A stretch of DNA of 64,000 bases from Clostridium sp. (GTDB lineage Bacteria > Bacteroidota > Bacteroidia > Bacteroidales > Muribaculaceae), in contig JAMPBQ010000001.1 of NCBI GenBank assembly GCA_023666615.1, positions 629,225-693,224 of the forward strand. Direction: 5' to 3'. The notes beneath the pieces were generated by a model, which was not told where the DNA came from, did no database searches, and saw nothing but the letters and a program-made list of their open reading frames with translations. Positions within the stretch are counted from its first letter, which is position 1. Every line of letters begins with the position of its first letter. Of this stretch, positions 1 through 8,204 are shown piece by piece. The translations under genes and the position numbers were made by a program.

Positions 1-840
1 GTGCCGCGCCTAAAGAATGACGATTACGACATGGCCGTGGTGGACGCCGTGACCGAAATGCACAGGATCATGACAAATCCCGAGGCCGCGGCAGAGCTGA
101 AATCACAAATACTCGACAGCCAGAACACTCCCGAAGAAGGCTTTTTCTCCCTCTATCTGACTATGGGATTGTTGGCTATGGGCGCGATGCTGATTTACAT
201 AGCCTACTATTGCTATTCACGGCGCGGGCAAAGCGATTTCGAAAAATATGTGGATTCCAGCCGCACACAGAGGCTGTTTTGGATTGTGACAGTGTTTTTC
301 ATAGGCATCCCAATCCTCGCCTCGGGCGCGCTGTGGCTTTTGCGCAGGCATTGGCGCGACCATCCCCGCCGATGCCACACCTGCGGAGCCAAGATGCAAA
401 AGCTTGATGAAGACACCGACAACCGCTACCTCTCGCGGGCGCAAGACCTTGAGGAGCGAATCAAGAGCGTGGACTATGACGTATGGCTATGCCCGAAATG
501 CGGCGAAACTGACATATTCACTTTCGTCAATCCAACTTCCGGCTACCGCATCTGCGGAAATTGCCATGCGCACACCCTCAAGCTCACCGGCACCCACGTG
601 CTACGTCAGCCCACATATAGGCAAGAAGGCCTGGCCGAAAAGCAATATGTGTGCATCAATTGCCATCACACTGAATCAAAGCCATATGCCCTGCCAAAGA
701 AGGAGCAGCCTGTGGTGATTCTCCCCATCGGAGGCGGAGGAAGAGGCGGAGGCGGATTCGGCGGATTTGGGGGAGGCTCGATCGGAGGAGGATTCGGCGG
801 CGGCATGACAGGCGGCGGCGGCGCCTCGGGAAGCTGGTGA
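1..840 (+). CDS. TPM-domain (YgcG-like) membrane protein, C-terminal part
   Basis: The reading frame is open from the first base, so the GTG at position 1 is probably not the true start and the N-terminal TPM domain lies outside the window. What remains has two membrane segments (about residues 48-68 and 92-115), then a soluble part with four CxxC pairs (CHTC, CPKC, CGNC, CINC) that would suit zinc ribbons, and a C-terminal tail made almost only of Gly, Ser and Phe ending in GASGSW. A Gly-rich tail is typical of TPM/YgcG proteins. The next gene encodes LemA, the usual partner of this family. The role in the envelope is not well understood. The family call rests on architecture and neighbour; the TPM domain itself is not visible. 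Confidence 0.75.
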   Translation: MPRLKNDDYDMAVVDAVTEMHRIMTNPEAAAELKSQILDSQNTPEEGFFSLYLTMGLLAMGAMLIYIAYYCYSRRGQSDFEKYVDSSRTQRLFWIVTVFFIGIPILASGALWLLRRHWRDHPRRCHTCGAKMQKLDEDTDNRYLSRAQDLEERIKSVDYDVWLCPKCGETDIFTFVNPTSGYRICGNCHAHTLKLTGTHVLRQPTYRQEGLAEKQYVCINCHHTESKPYALPKKEQPVVILPIGGGGRGGGGFGGFGGGSIGGGFGGGMTGGGGASGSW

Positions 841-866
841 AAAAAAATCCTTTGGATTTTTTTTCA
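838..866 (+). terminator. Intrinsic terminator overlapping a stop codon
   Basis: A perfect 13-bp inverted repeat (838-850 with 854-866, loop TTT) begins inside the TGA stop of the preceding gene. The right arm ends in eight T, so the stem itself supplies the U-tract. It would separate the TPM gene from lemA, at least in part. Confidence 0.6.
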
Positions 867-961
867 AAGTATTAAGTATTAAAGATTAAGGATTAAGTGT
901 TTTTTTTTAACTTGACGCATAAAACATTTAGAATAAATTATTTTTAATTAAACTGAATGAT

Positions 962-1585
962 ATGAAATCATTAGGAAAAGGAACCATCATTTTCGCAATC
1001 TTTGTTGTGCTGGTGTTTCTTCTTGGAGCCAATGGATGCTCCACCTACAACAAGCTTGTGACAGCTGAGACAAACGTAAACCAGGCCTGGAGCCAGGTGG
1101 AAAACCAATACCAGCGCCGGTTTGACCTTATCCCCAATCTCGTAGAGACTGTAAAGGGATACGCCAAGCATGAAAGCGAGACATACGAGAAAGTGACTCA
1201 AGCCCGCGCCGGACTAAGCGACGCCTACTCTCAAGCGCAGGCTATGGCATCTGACAGCGTGCCCGCAACGCAGCAAGCCTACCAAAACTACAGCCAATCG
1301 CAGGCCGACCTGCAAAAGGCGCTGAGCATCTATGTAAATGCCGTAAGGGAAGCATACCCCGACCTCAAGGCCGACCAGCAATTCCTCAACCTGCAGGCGC
1401 AGCTTGAAGGCACGGAAAACCGCATAGCCACAGAGAGGGGCAGATTCATCGAGCAAGTCACAGCCTACAACCTGATGGTGCGCCGCTTCCCGGGCAACAT
1501 TTGGGCCGGGCTGTTCGGATTCCAGCAGCGCCCGCAGTTTGAGGCAGACAGGGAAGCGCAAACAGCGCCCCGCGTTTCTTTTTGA
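962..1585 (+). CDS. lemA: LemA family protein
   Basis: 207 residues, close to the usual LemA length. An N-terminal membrane anchor (about residues 8-26) is followed by the family signature around NVNQAWSQVENQYQRR and DLIPNLVETVKGYA, then a long helical coiled-coil region rich in Gln and Ala. LemA proteins are membrane-anchored helical bundles exposed outside the cytoplasm; their biochemical role is unclear. The upstream TPM-type gene on the same strand fits the known LemA-TPM pairing. The start was chosen because it gives the complete anchor; no strong ribosome binding site is seen, as is normal in Bacteroidetes. Confidence 0.92.
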   Translation: MKSLGKGTIIFAIFVVLVFLLGANGCSTYNKLVTAETNVNQAWSQVENQYQRRFDLIPNLVETVKGYAKHESETYEKVTQARAGLSDAYSQAQAMASDSVPATQQAYQNYSQSQADLQKALSIYVNAVREAYPDLKADQQFLNLQAQLEGTENRIATERGRFIEQVTAYNLMVRRFPGNIWAGLFGFQQRPQFEADREAQTAPRVSF

Positions 1586-1671
1586 TTTTTAACGAGCGCA
1601 AACAAAACAATCCGCCGACATCCTATGTTTCAAATATACAATGCGGCGATTTCAACGCATGGCTTAAAGAC

Positions 1672-1777
1672 CTTAAGCAAGGCTGCCGCTTGATTAGAAA
1701 CGAGTCGGCAAAGACCTTGCTGAAGCGCTAATCAAACAATCCAACCACCAATTCAATGGCAAGGTTGGATTTTTTTT
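1672..1777 (+). ncRNA. Candidate structured RNA: pseudoknot plus terminator
   Basis: A long hairpin is formed by 1672-1682 with 1715-1725 (10 pairs around one A-G mismatch) and, stacked inside it, 1684-1688 with 1706-1710 (TGCCG/CGGCA). Its 17-nt loop holds TTGATTAG (1690-1697), which is perfectly complementary to CTAATCAA at 1728-1735, two bases after the stem, giving an H-type pseudoknot. A strong intrinsic terminator follows at 1738-1777. The 5' end is not determined: transcription could start in 1586-1650 or the RNA could be the processed 3' UTR of lemA. It does not match an RNA family I recognise. A 22-codon reading frame (1625-1693) overlaps it but would not explain the pairing. Confidence 0.55.
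1738..1777 (+). terminator. Intrinsic terminator
   Basis: Perfect 9-bp stem AATCCAACC (1738-1746) with GGTTGGATT (1763-1771), 16-nt loop, followed by a run of T to 1777. It ends the structured region after lemA. Confidence 0.8.
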
Positions 1778-1805
1778 GACGCGTGGCGAAAAAAACGTAA
1801 ATTTG
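1775..1805 (+). promoter_or_regulatory. Bacteroidetes-type promoter of the TlpA-like gene
   Basis: TTTG at 1775-1778, a 19-nt spacer, then TAAATTTG at 1798-1805, an exact fit to the Bacteroides sigma consensus TTTG-n19-TAnnTTTG. It lies about 36 bases before the ATG at 1842. The -33 element is made from the end of the upstream terminator's T-tract. Confidence 0.7.
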
Positions 1806-1841
1806 CCTAAACATATCCCTAATGACTAAATTTTTCCAAAG

Positions 1842-2849
1842 ATGAAGCATGCCCTACTTTTGGCCGCGGCCTTGACAGCTCTGACAGCCACAGCCCAATC
1901 AACCTATAAAGCCATCGTGCCAATGCCGGGTGTTGAAGCCGGCACTATGACATACCTATACAACTATGACACCGGTGAAAAATTTGACAGTGTGGCTGTT
2001 AAGGACGGCGCGGCCGTATTCACCGGCGATATTGACGAGCCCATCGTAGTGAGAATCATAGCCGACGACCAGCGCTATGGATCATTCATACTTGAAGAAG
2101 GCACAACGGCCTTCAACCAGACCATGCATCGCGGCGTGGGCTCGATGTACAACGACATGTACAATGCGCTGGCGGATTCAGCCACAGCATATGATAAAAA
2201 ATATTCAGAGACAAAGGATGCGGCTTCCCGCAAGGATATCATCATAGAATATATTGATTTCCTTACGCGAGCCATCGAGGATAACCTCGACAATCCAATC
2301 TCCTTGATTTTCTTCAATGATTACGCATACTACACCGAAGTGCCCCAAATGCTGGCATTCGTGGGGCTGCATTCCGAGCTGAAGAATTACGCCCGAGTGC
2401 GCAAAATAGTGGAAGGGGCAAGCAACAAGCTGGCCTATTCCGCCGGCAAGCCTTATGCGGATTTTGAAGCCACATACGACGGATCCACAAAGCGCCTGAG
2501 CGACTATGTCGGCAAAGGCAAGCATACCCTTGTCGATTTCTTCGCCAGCTGGTGCGGCCCTTGCATGAGGGAAATACCCGTGATAAAGGAACTTCGCGAA
2601 AAATATGAGTCAAAAGGGCTGCAAGTGGTGGGGGTGGCCGTGTGGGACAAGCCTGAAGATACGCTCGCATGCATCGACCGCATGCAAATTCCCTGGGACT
2701 GCATAATCAACACCGGCAATGAAGCCACTGACCTTTACGGAATTCAGGCTATCCCGTGCATCATGCTCATTGACCCTCAGGGCACAATCGTATTCCGCGA
2801 TTTGCAGGGCGAGGAGCTGAAGGCGACTGTAGCCAAGGCGCTGCAATAA
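1842..2849 (+). CDS. TlpA-like thiol-disulfide oxidoreductase with DUF4369
   Basis: 335 residues. A signal peptide (residues 1-18) is followed by a DUF4369-type beta domain (to about 120), a helical linker and a C-terminal TlpA/thioredoxin domain (about 200-335). The redox motif WCGPC (Cys near residues 238 and 241) lies in a typical context (FFASWCGPCMREIP), and the cis-proline loop is AIPCIML. Such periplasmic proteins reduce or exchange disulfides in exported proteins; DUF4369-thioredoxin fusions are characteristic of Bacteroidetes. The substrate cannot be told. It has its own promoter and may be cotranscribed with the VanZ gene 25 bp downstream. Confidence 0.9.
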   Translation: MKHALLLAAALTALTATAQSTYKAIVPMPGVEAGTMTYLYNYDTGEKFDSVAVKDGAAVFTGDIDEPIVVRIIADDQRYGSFILEEGTTAFNQTMHRGVGSMYNDMYNALADSATAYDKKYSETKDAASRKDIIIEYIDFLTRAIEDNLDNPISLIFFNDYAYYTEVPQMLAFVGLHSELKNYARVRKIVEGASNKLAYSAGKPYADFEATYDGSTKRLSDYVGKGKHTLVDFFASWCGPCMREIPVIKELREKYESKGLQVVGVAVWDKPEDTLACIDRMQIPWDCIINTGNEATDLYGIQAIPCIMLIDPQGTIVFRDLQGEELKATVAKALQ

Positions 2850-2874
2850 ATCATCAGCCAACTACGCCCTCGCG

Positions 2875-3273
2875 ATGATACGCCGATTCCTTAAAGACTT
2901 TTGGCCATCAATGCTGACATTGGCGGTTATCCTATACGCGGTATTCGCCTCCGACCCCTTGCCCGACACAAAAATGCCGCCCATACCCCACCTCGACAAA
3001 ATCATTCACGCGGTGATGATGGGCGGCCTTGTTGGAGCCGTGGCGTTTGACCTTCAGCGCAAGAACACCCGCGTGCCCAAGCTATCGTTCAAACTTATGG
3101 CATCCATCTGGCTCGGTGTGGCGCTGTTCTCCGCCTTTACGGAGATTGCACAATCCGCCCTCACCCGCACCCGCCAAGGCGACCTCTCCGACCTAGCCGC
3201 AGACCTTATAGGCGCGGCGGCCGCCGTATACCTAGCCCCTCCCGCCATCCGCGCAGTCCTCAGAATAAAATAG
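2875..3273 (+). CDS. VanZ family membrane protein
   Basis: 132 residues with about four hydrophobic segments and the VanZ-like pattern DKIIHAVMMGGL near residues 41-52 and a conserved charged loop (FTEIAQ...TRQGDLSDLAADLIGAA) before the last segment. The family is named for the teicoplanin-resistance protein VanZ, but short stand-alone members like this are common in Bacteroidetes and are not evidence of resistance. It sits 25 bp after the TlpA-like gene, probably in one transcript. Confidence 0.85.
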   Translation: MIRRFLKDFWPSMLTLAVILYAVFASDPLPDTKMPPIPHLDKIIHAVMMGGLVGAVAFDLQRKNTRVPKLSFKLMASIWLGVALFSAFTEIAQSALTRTRQGDLSDLAADLIGAAAAVYLAPPAIRAVLRIK

Positions 3274-3353
3274 CCTTCAATACCAATTAAAGCAATTAGC
3301 CCACATTATGCCCATGCGCCAACGCTTATAATTTTACCAAAATATCAATATCA

Positions 3354-4637
3354 ATGAAACATTGCATCAAAATGCAGCTTTCGCTGATTTTCTTAATATC
3401 AGCGATTTGCATGTCACGCGCCGAGACGCCGACATTTGGCCTCACCTCGCATCAAGCCGCCGGCAAGTACTACGCCTATCCTTACTTGCTGGACAATCCT
3501 CCAGCCCTAACCCCGGCTCCCGAAGGATACGAGCCTTTCCACATGGAGCATTACGGCCGGCATGGAAGCAGATGGCACATAGGCTCAAAGTTCTATGACA
3601 ATTCTTTCGAGATATTAAGCGCGGCGAGAAACGACAGCGCACTAACTGACATTGGAGAAGCCACATTCCAAACCATAAAAAACGCAAAAGAGGAATGGAG
3701 CAAAGGACGCTCAGGCGAATTGACCGAAGTGGGAGCCTTGCAGCATAAGGCGATAGCAAAGCGAATGGTGGAGAACTTTCCGCAAATTTTCACGGATGAC
3801 GCTAATGTAACGGCCAGGTCTTCAGTGGTGATCAGAGCCATACTGTCAATGCAAAACGGCCTTGACGCCATTAGGGCCCTATGCCCCCAAATAAATATGT
3901 CAACCGACGCCAGCCAAGCGGATATGCGATATATCAACTTTTCTGACAAAGAGGCTGAAGCCATCAGCAAGAAAGCTTATGGAACAATACTGAAGGACTT
4001 CAAACGCCGGCACTCAAACAAAGGCGAATTCCTTCATAAGCTATTCAAAAGCGACAAATATATTAATGACAGCATTGCTGAAAGACTCTCCGGCCCACTG
4101 TTCTATTCCCTGGCAAATAGCCAAAGCCATTCCGCCCAGCCTTGGCTGGTGGATTCAATATTCACAGAAAAAGAAATCTACGAGCAATGGCTGCACAACA
4201 ACGCGCAATGGTATCTTCAATCAGGAAACACCAACTTGACAAACAATCGGCCGCCATTTTCACAGACAAACCTTCTGAACAACATAATAGCCAGCGCCGA
4301 TACGGCCATGACATCCCAGCGCCCAAGCGCAAACCTAAGATACGGCCACGACAGCGTGGTCTTTCCGCTGGCAGTGCTTATGGGGCTGAATGATTTGGAC
4401 GCGGACATAGACGACCTTGAGCAATTGGAGAAAATTGGATGGAAGGATTATCAGGTGGTGCCGATGGCCGCAAATATCCAAATTATTTTTTATCGGAAAA
4501 AAGACACCAAGGATTGTGAAGATATCCTGGTAAAAGTTTTGCTGAACGAGCGGGAAGCGAAGCTGCCGATGGGCAATGTCGACGGGCCATATTACGATTG
4601 GAAAAAGCTCAGGGAATATTATCTGGACAAAATATAA
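3354..4637 (+). CDS. Histidine-type acid phosphatase (phytase-like)
   Basis: 427 residues with a signal peptide (about 1-23). The catalytic RHG motif of the histidine phosphatase superfamily is at residues 69-71 (YGRHGSRW); a GHDS motif near residue 330 supplies the HD proton donor typical of the acid phosphatase/phytase branch. These enzymes hydrolyse phosphomonoesters through a phosphohistidine intermediate, here in the periplasm or outside. Bacteroidetes members include inositol-phosphate phosphatases, but the substrate is not readable from sequence. The 3' end lies 54 bp from a tRNA gene on the other strand. Confidence 0.85.
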   Translation: MKHCIKMQLSLIFLISAICMSRAETPTFGLTSHQAAGKYYAYPYLLDNPPALTPAPEGYEPFHMEHYGRHGSRWHIGSKFYDNSFEILSAARNDSALTDIGEATFQTIKNAKEEWSKGRSGELTEVGALQHKAIAKRMVENFPQIFTDDANVTARSSVVIRAILSMQNGLDAIRALCPQINMSTDASQADMRYINFSDKEAEAISKKAYGTILKDFKRRHSNKGEFLHKLFKSDKYINDSIAERLSGPLFYSLANSQSHSAQPWLVDSIFTEKEIYEQWLHNNAQWYLQSGNTNLTNNRPPFSQTNLLNNIIASADTAMTSQRPSANLRYGHDSVVFPLAVLMGLNDLDADIDDLEQLEKIGWKDYQVVPMAANIQIIFYRKKDTKDCEDILVKVLLNEREAKLPMGNVDGPYYDWKKLREYYLDKI

Positions 4638-4691
4638 AAAACAACCCCGCCGCGCAAAATCAAACGCATGGCGGGGAAAAATCAAGATTTG

Positions 4692-4763
4692 TACGCCCGT
4701 GGGGAGTCGAACCCCAATCGATGGAACCGGAATCCATAATTCTATCCATTGAACTACGGGCGC
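4692..4763 (-). tRNA. tRNA-Arg (CCG)
   Basis: Read on the minus strand the 72 nt fold as a full cloverleaf: acceptor GCGCCCG with CGGGCGT (one G-U), D-arm GTTCAATGGATAGAAT, anticodon stem ATGGA/TCCAT with loop TTCCGGT (anticodon CCG), T-arm with TTCGACT, discriminator A. The 3' CCA is not encoded. It decodes CGG. It lies alone between the phosphatase and ung. Confidence 0.95.
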
Positions 4764-4804
4764 GATTTTATCCTTGTCTTGCGCAAAGGTACGACTTTTT
4801 TTTG

Positions 4805-4812
4805 TAATTTTG
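4805..4812 (+). promoter_or_regulatory. -7 element upstream of ung
   Basis: TAATTTTG is an exact TAnnTTTG match ending 24 bases before the chosen ung ATG. No clear TTTG lies at the normal distance upstream. Confidence 0.5.
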
Positions 4813-4836
4813 CCCAATACTGAAAATAAATTTATA

Positions 4837-5499
4837 ATGGACGTACGCATAGAGGAATCGTGGAAAGAAAAATTGGCGCCGGAGTTTGACAAGCCTTATT
4901 TCAAAGCGCTCACAGACTTCATAAGGCAAGAGTACGCCACAAATCAGGTGTTTCCTCCGGCGGGAAAAATCTTCGCCGCCTTTGATGCGTGCCCATTTGA
5001 CAAAGTAAAGGTAGTGATTCTCGGCCAAGACCCCTACCATGACGTAGGCCAAGCCAACGGGCTATGCTTCTCCGTGGCCGAAGGAATGCCACTTCCCCCC
5101 TCGCTGGTAAACATTTACCGCGAAATAAGCTCCGATCTGGGCAAGCACGCGCCCGCATCAGGCGATTTGAGCCGATGGGCTCGCCAAGGCGTGCTTCTTC
5201 TCAACGCCACACTCACCGTAGAGGCGCACCGCGCAGGGTCGCACCAAGGAAAGGGGTGGGAGACGCTTACAGATGAAGCCGTTATGCGATTGGCGAAGGA
5301 TCGAGAAGGGCTTGTGTTCATGCTTTGGGGCAGCTACGCCATACGCAAAGGGGCATTCATTGACCGCTCCCGACATCTTGTGCTCACCGCTCCCCACCCT
5401 TCTCCGCTTTCGGCATATAGAGGATTTTTTGGATGCAAGCATTTTTCACAAGCCAACTCCTACCTGCAGGAAAGAGGCCTAGCCCCAATCGAATGGTGA
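4837..5499 (+). CDS. ung: Uracil-DNA glycosylase
   Basis: 220 residues from the ATG at 4837, close to the family norm (E. coli Ung has 229). An earlier in-frame ATG at 4774 would place the start before the -7 element and give residues unlike the family. The water-activating loop GQDPYH is at residues 63-68 (catalytic Asp65) and the DNA-intercalating loop HPSPLSAYRGFFG lies near residue 188. The enzyme removes uracil from DNA to begin base-excision repair. The 3' end overlaps the next gene. Confidence 0.97.
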   Translation: MDVRIEESWKEKLAPEFDKPYFKALTDFIRQEYATNQVFPPAGKIFAAFDACPFDKVKVVILGQDPYHDVGQANGLCFSVAEGMPLPPSLVNIYREISSDLGKHAPASGDLSRWARQGVLLLNATLTVEAHRAGSHQGKGWETLTDEAVMRLAKDREGLVFMLWGSYAIRKGAFIDRSRHLVLTAPHPSPLSAYRGFFGCKHFSQANSYLQERGLAPIEW

Positions 5500-6752
5500 T
5501 GAGATGGTTTGTTTGCATATTATGCCTTGCATTGCCTTTTTTTTGCATGGCGATGGATACGCTCACCGGAATCTTTAACGAAAAGGTGAAGACCCTGGAG
5601 GCGCATCTGGCCTCTGACGGGATGGCGCCGCCCGTGCTATTGCTTGACTCAGGCGACCAATTGATATTTTCATTTGACCACCTGGCGGAAGACCGCTCTT
5701 ACCTCCGCTATCGCCTTGTGCATTGCAACGCCGACTGGCAGCCTTCAATCCTTGTGGACACCGAATTTCTCAATGGATTCAACGAAGGGCGCATTGAGGA
5801 CTACGATTTCTCGCAGCTGACAACAACGCATTATGTGCATTACGAGCTCGCCATTCCGAATGCTGATGTTGCCCCTAAAGTCTCAGGAAATTATCTTCTG
5901 CAAATATACAGCGAAGATGATCCTGACGACATTTGGCTGCAGTGCCGATTCATGGTGACTGAACAGACGGCCGGCATACGCAGCGAGGTTACGTCCCGCA
6001 CCGACACCTCAATCAATGAAGGGCACCAACAGCTCTTAATCGCGATAGACACGGAGCATTCGGGCGTGGCAGACCCATACAACGACATTATCCTGCAAGT
6101 GCAGCAAGATTCCCGCCTCGACAACGAGGCTACCTTGCTGCACCCCCTGCGCATGAACGGACGCAGGGAGGCCATATACGAGCACATGCCGCAGCTGATC
6201 TTCGAGGCCGGTAACGAATACCGCCGATTTGAAGTCATTTCCGTAACTTACCCGGGCATGAGGGTGGACAACATTGCATATCTTGACCCCTATTATCACG
6301 CCACCCTAATAGAGGATTTGCCGCGAACCGGAGGGCGATACGAATATGACCAAACGCAATTCGGCCGATTCAAAATAAGGGAATACAATTCAGAGCAAAG
6401 CGACATTGAGGCCGACTATGTTGTGGTCCACTTTACCCTTGACATGCCACAGGAACAAGACGCTATGGTGTTCATCGACGGCGACTTGACTTATCGCAGA
6501 TTTGATCCCGAGGCGCTGATGACCTACAACCGCGCAACCGGCCGATACGAACGAAGCATGCTGCTGAAACAAGGCGCATACAACTACCAATATCTCACGC
6601 TGCCAAAAGGCAAGGACACCGCCACGCCCGCCCCGATTGAAGGCAATTACTACGAGACTGCGCATGAATACCTCATCAAGGTATATGCCCGCAGCCCGGG
6701 CGAAAGATACGATCGCCTCATCGGCGTCTCCACCATATACAGTGGGAGATAA
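5493..6752 (+). CDS. DUF5103 / type IX secretion plug-family protein
   Basis: About 419 residues. ATG codons at 5493 and 5499 are both possible; both give a signal peptide (MRWFVCILCLALPFFCMA) and both overlap the end of ung. The mature protein has beta-rich stretches and the DUF5103 pattern (SFDHLAEDRSYLRYRLVHCNADW early; DYVVVHFTLDM and GAYNYQYL late). DUF5103 proteins have been renamed as T9SS plug proteins, which block the lumen of the SprA translocon. Several putative T9SS cargo proteins lie elsewhere in this window, which fits. The function is inferred from family membership. Confidence 0.82.
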   Translation: MVMRWFVCILCLALPFFCMAMDTLTGIFNEKVKTLEAHLASDGMAPPVLLLDSGDQLIFSFDHLAEDRSYLRYRLVHCNADWQPSILVDTEFLNGFNEGRIEDYDFSQLTTTHYVHYELAIPNADVAPKVSGNYLLQIYSEDDPDDIWLQCRFMVTEQTAGIRSEVTSRTDTSINEGHQQLLIAIDTEHSGVADPYNDIILQVQQDSRLDNEATLLHPLRMNGRREAIYEHMPQLIFEAGNEYRRFEVISVTYPGMRVDNIAYLDPYYHATLIEDLPRTGGRYEYDQTQFGRFKIREYNSEQSDIEADYVVVHFTLDMPQEQDAMVFIDGDLTYRRFDPEALMTYNRATGRYERSMLLKQGAYNYQYLTLPKGKDTATPAPIEGNYYETAHEYLIKVYARSPGERYDRLIGVSTIYSGR

Positions 6753-6783
6753 TCATCAAATCACCAAACAAGAAATCCCTATT

Positions 6784-7365
6784 ATGTTACAGATACAGAA
6801 CGCTCTTGTCTCGCTTGACGTGGTTGAAAAATTTTTCTGCTGCGACTTGGACAAATGCCTTGGCGCCTGCTGCATTGAAGGCGACGCAGGCGCGCCGGTT
6901 ACTGACGAAGAGGTTGAAGAAATAAGGAAAGTCCTGCCAGATATCTGGGATGATCTTTTGCCAGCCGCAAAAAGGGCGATTGAAGAAGACGGACTCTCAT
7001 ATTTAGACCCTGAAGGCGAGCGGGTGACGCAAATAGTCGATGGCAAAAACTGTGTGTTTTCCACCTATGCCGAAGGGGGCATGTGCATCTGCGCGCTGGA
7101 AAAGGCATACCGTGAAGGACGCACTACATTCTGCAAGCCAATGTCTTGCCATCTTTATCCGCTGCGCCTCACTGAGCACAAGACATTCACCGCGGTGAAT
7201 TACCACAGCTGGAAGATATGCAAATGCGCTGAGGTTTTGGGCAGAGCCAAAGGACTGCGCGTATATGAATTTTTGAAGGGCCCGCTGATTCGTCGATTCG
7301 GCAAGGAATGGTATGATGAGCTCGCGTTGACATGCCGGGAATACCTAAAGCAATATGGCGATTGA
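6784..7365 (+). CDS. DUF3109 cysteine-rich protein
   Basis: 193 residues from the ATG at 6784; a longer frame would run into the previous gene. There are at least eleven Cys, arranged as CCDLDKC-CC near the N-terminus, then MCIC, FCKPMSC and ICKC, a layout expected for metal or Fe-S binding. It belongs with DUF3109, a family found widely in Bacteroidetes and related to the YkgJ/UPF0153 zinc or iron chelating group; no enzymatic role is established. It lies 31 bp after the DUF5103 gene and 56 bp before the HipA-like gene, so one transcript is possible. Confidence 0.88.
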   Translation: MLQIQNALVSLDVVEKFFCCDLDKCLGACCIEGDAGAPVTDEEVEEIRKVLPDIWDDLLPAAKRAIEEDGLSYLDPEGERVTQIVDGKNCVFSTYAEGGMCICALEKAYREGRTTFCKPMSCHLYPLRLTEHKTFTAVNYHSWKICKCAEVLGRAKGLRVYEFLKGPLIRRFGKEWYDELALTCREYLKQYGD

Positions 7366-7421
7366 GCGCAAAGACCCTAAGACCGCGAAAACATATCGGC
7401 GCGAAACGCTGTTGATTCGTT

Positions 7422-8204
7422 ATGGAAATTAGAAGAGAAGAATTGGTGAGGTATATCTCTCCGCTTAGAGAGGGCGGATCTCTGCCGGCGCTGGCGGAGG
7501 CCAATGACGGATTCAAATATGTGGTGAAATTCCGTGGAGCCGGACATAGGGAAAAGGCACTGATCGCAGACTTCCTCGGCAGCGAAATAGCGCGCGCGGC
7601 CGGGCTGAAAGTGCCTGAGCAAGTGTTTCTAAGCCTCGATGAATATTTCGGACAGGCCGAGCCTGACGAAGAGATACAGGATCTGTTGAAATGGAGCATC
7701 GGCCTCAATCTTGGCGTGCATTTCCTGCAGGGAGCTATGACGGTAGACCCTTACGCCAATCCAATCGACGACTTGCAGGCCTCAATGATTGTATGGCTAG
7801 ACGCCTTTATAACCAATGTCGACCGCACCATCAAGAATACCAATATGCTGCTGTGGAACAAAGAAATTTGGCTGATTGACCATGGCGCCGCATTTTATTT
7901 CCACCACAATTGGACCGGTTGGGAAAAAGCCGCTCTCACGCCATTTCCATATATCAAGGATCATGCCTTGCTGCGGAAAGCCACAAAAATGGAAGAGGCC
8001 GACAAGATTATGCGCAGCCGGCTGACAGCAGAACGGCTTTCTGAAATAGTGGATGCTCTGCCGACGGAATGGCTACGCTGGAACGATGGTTCGTTAAAAG
8101 AAGCCGAAGAGCGTCGGGAAGTGTACCGAGGTTTTATCATAAAGCGATTGAAAGAAGTTGACATAGTTAAGATAGTGGGCGATGCAAAGTCAAAATCTAT
8201 ATGA
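7422..8204 (+). CDS. HipA-like kinase domain protein
   Basis: 260 residues. The central part carries a phosphatidylinositol-kinase-like pattern as in HipA: an N-lobe Lys (FKYVVKFRG), a catalytic loop VDRTIKNTNML and an IDHG metal-binding motif near residue 148. The protein lacks the N-terminal Couple_hipA segment and is shorter than HipA (about 440), matching the stand-alone HipA_2-type family. No HipB-like DNA-binding partner is present; instead the DUF3037 gene overlaps its 3' end by 23 bp. HipA phosphorylates a tRNA synthetase; the target here is unknown. Confidence 0.82.
   Translation: MEIRREELVRYISPLREGGSLPALAEANDGFKYVVKFRGAGHREKALIADFLGSEIARAAGLKVPEQVFLSLDEYFGQAEPDEEIQDLLKWSIGLNLGVHFLQGAMTVDPYANPIDDLQASMIVWLDAFITNVDRTIKNTNMLLWNKEIWLIDHGAAFYFHHNWTGWEKAALTPFPYIKDHALLRKATKMEEADKIMRSRLTAERLSEIVDALPTEWLRWNDGSLKEAEERREVYRGFIIKRLKEVDIVKIVGDAKSKSI

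Noticed and set aside
1625-1693. 22-codon frame in the pseudoknot region
   Set aside because: Short, no promoter at the right distance, and the sequence is better explained by RNA pairing.
2875-3273. Glycopeptide resistance determinant
   Set aside because: VanZ-like domain alone, without vanHAX or vanS/R; stand-alone members are common.
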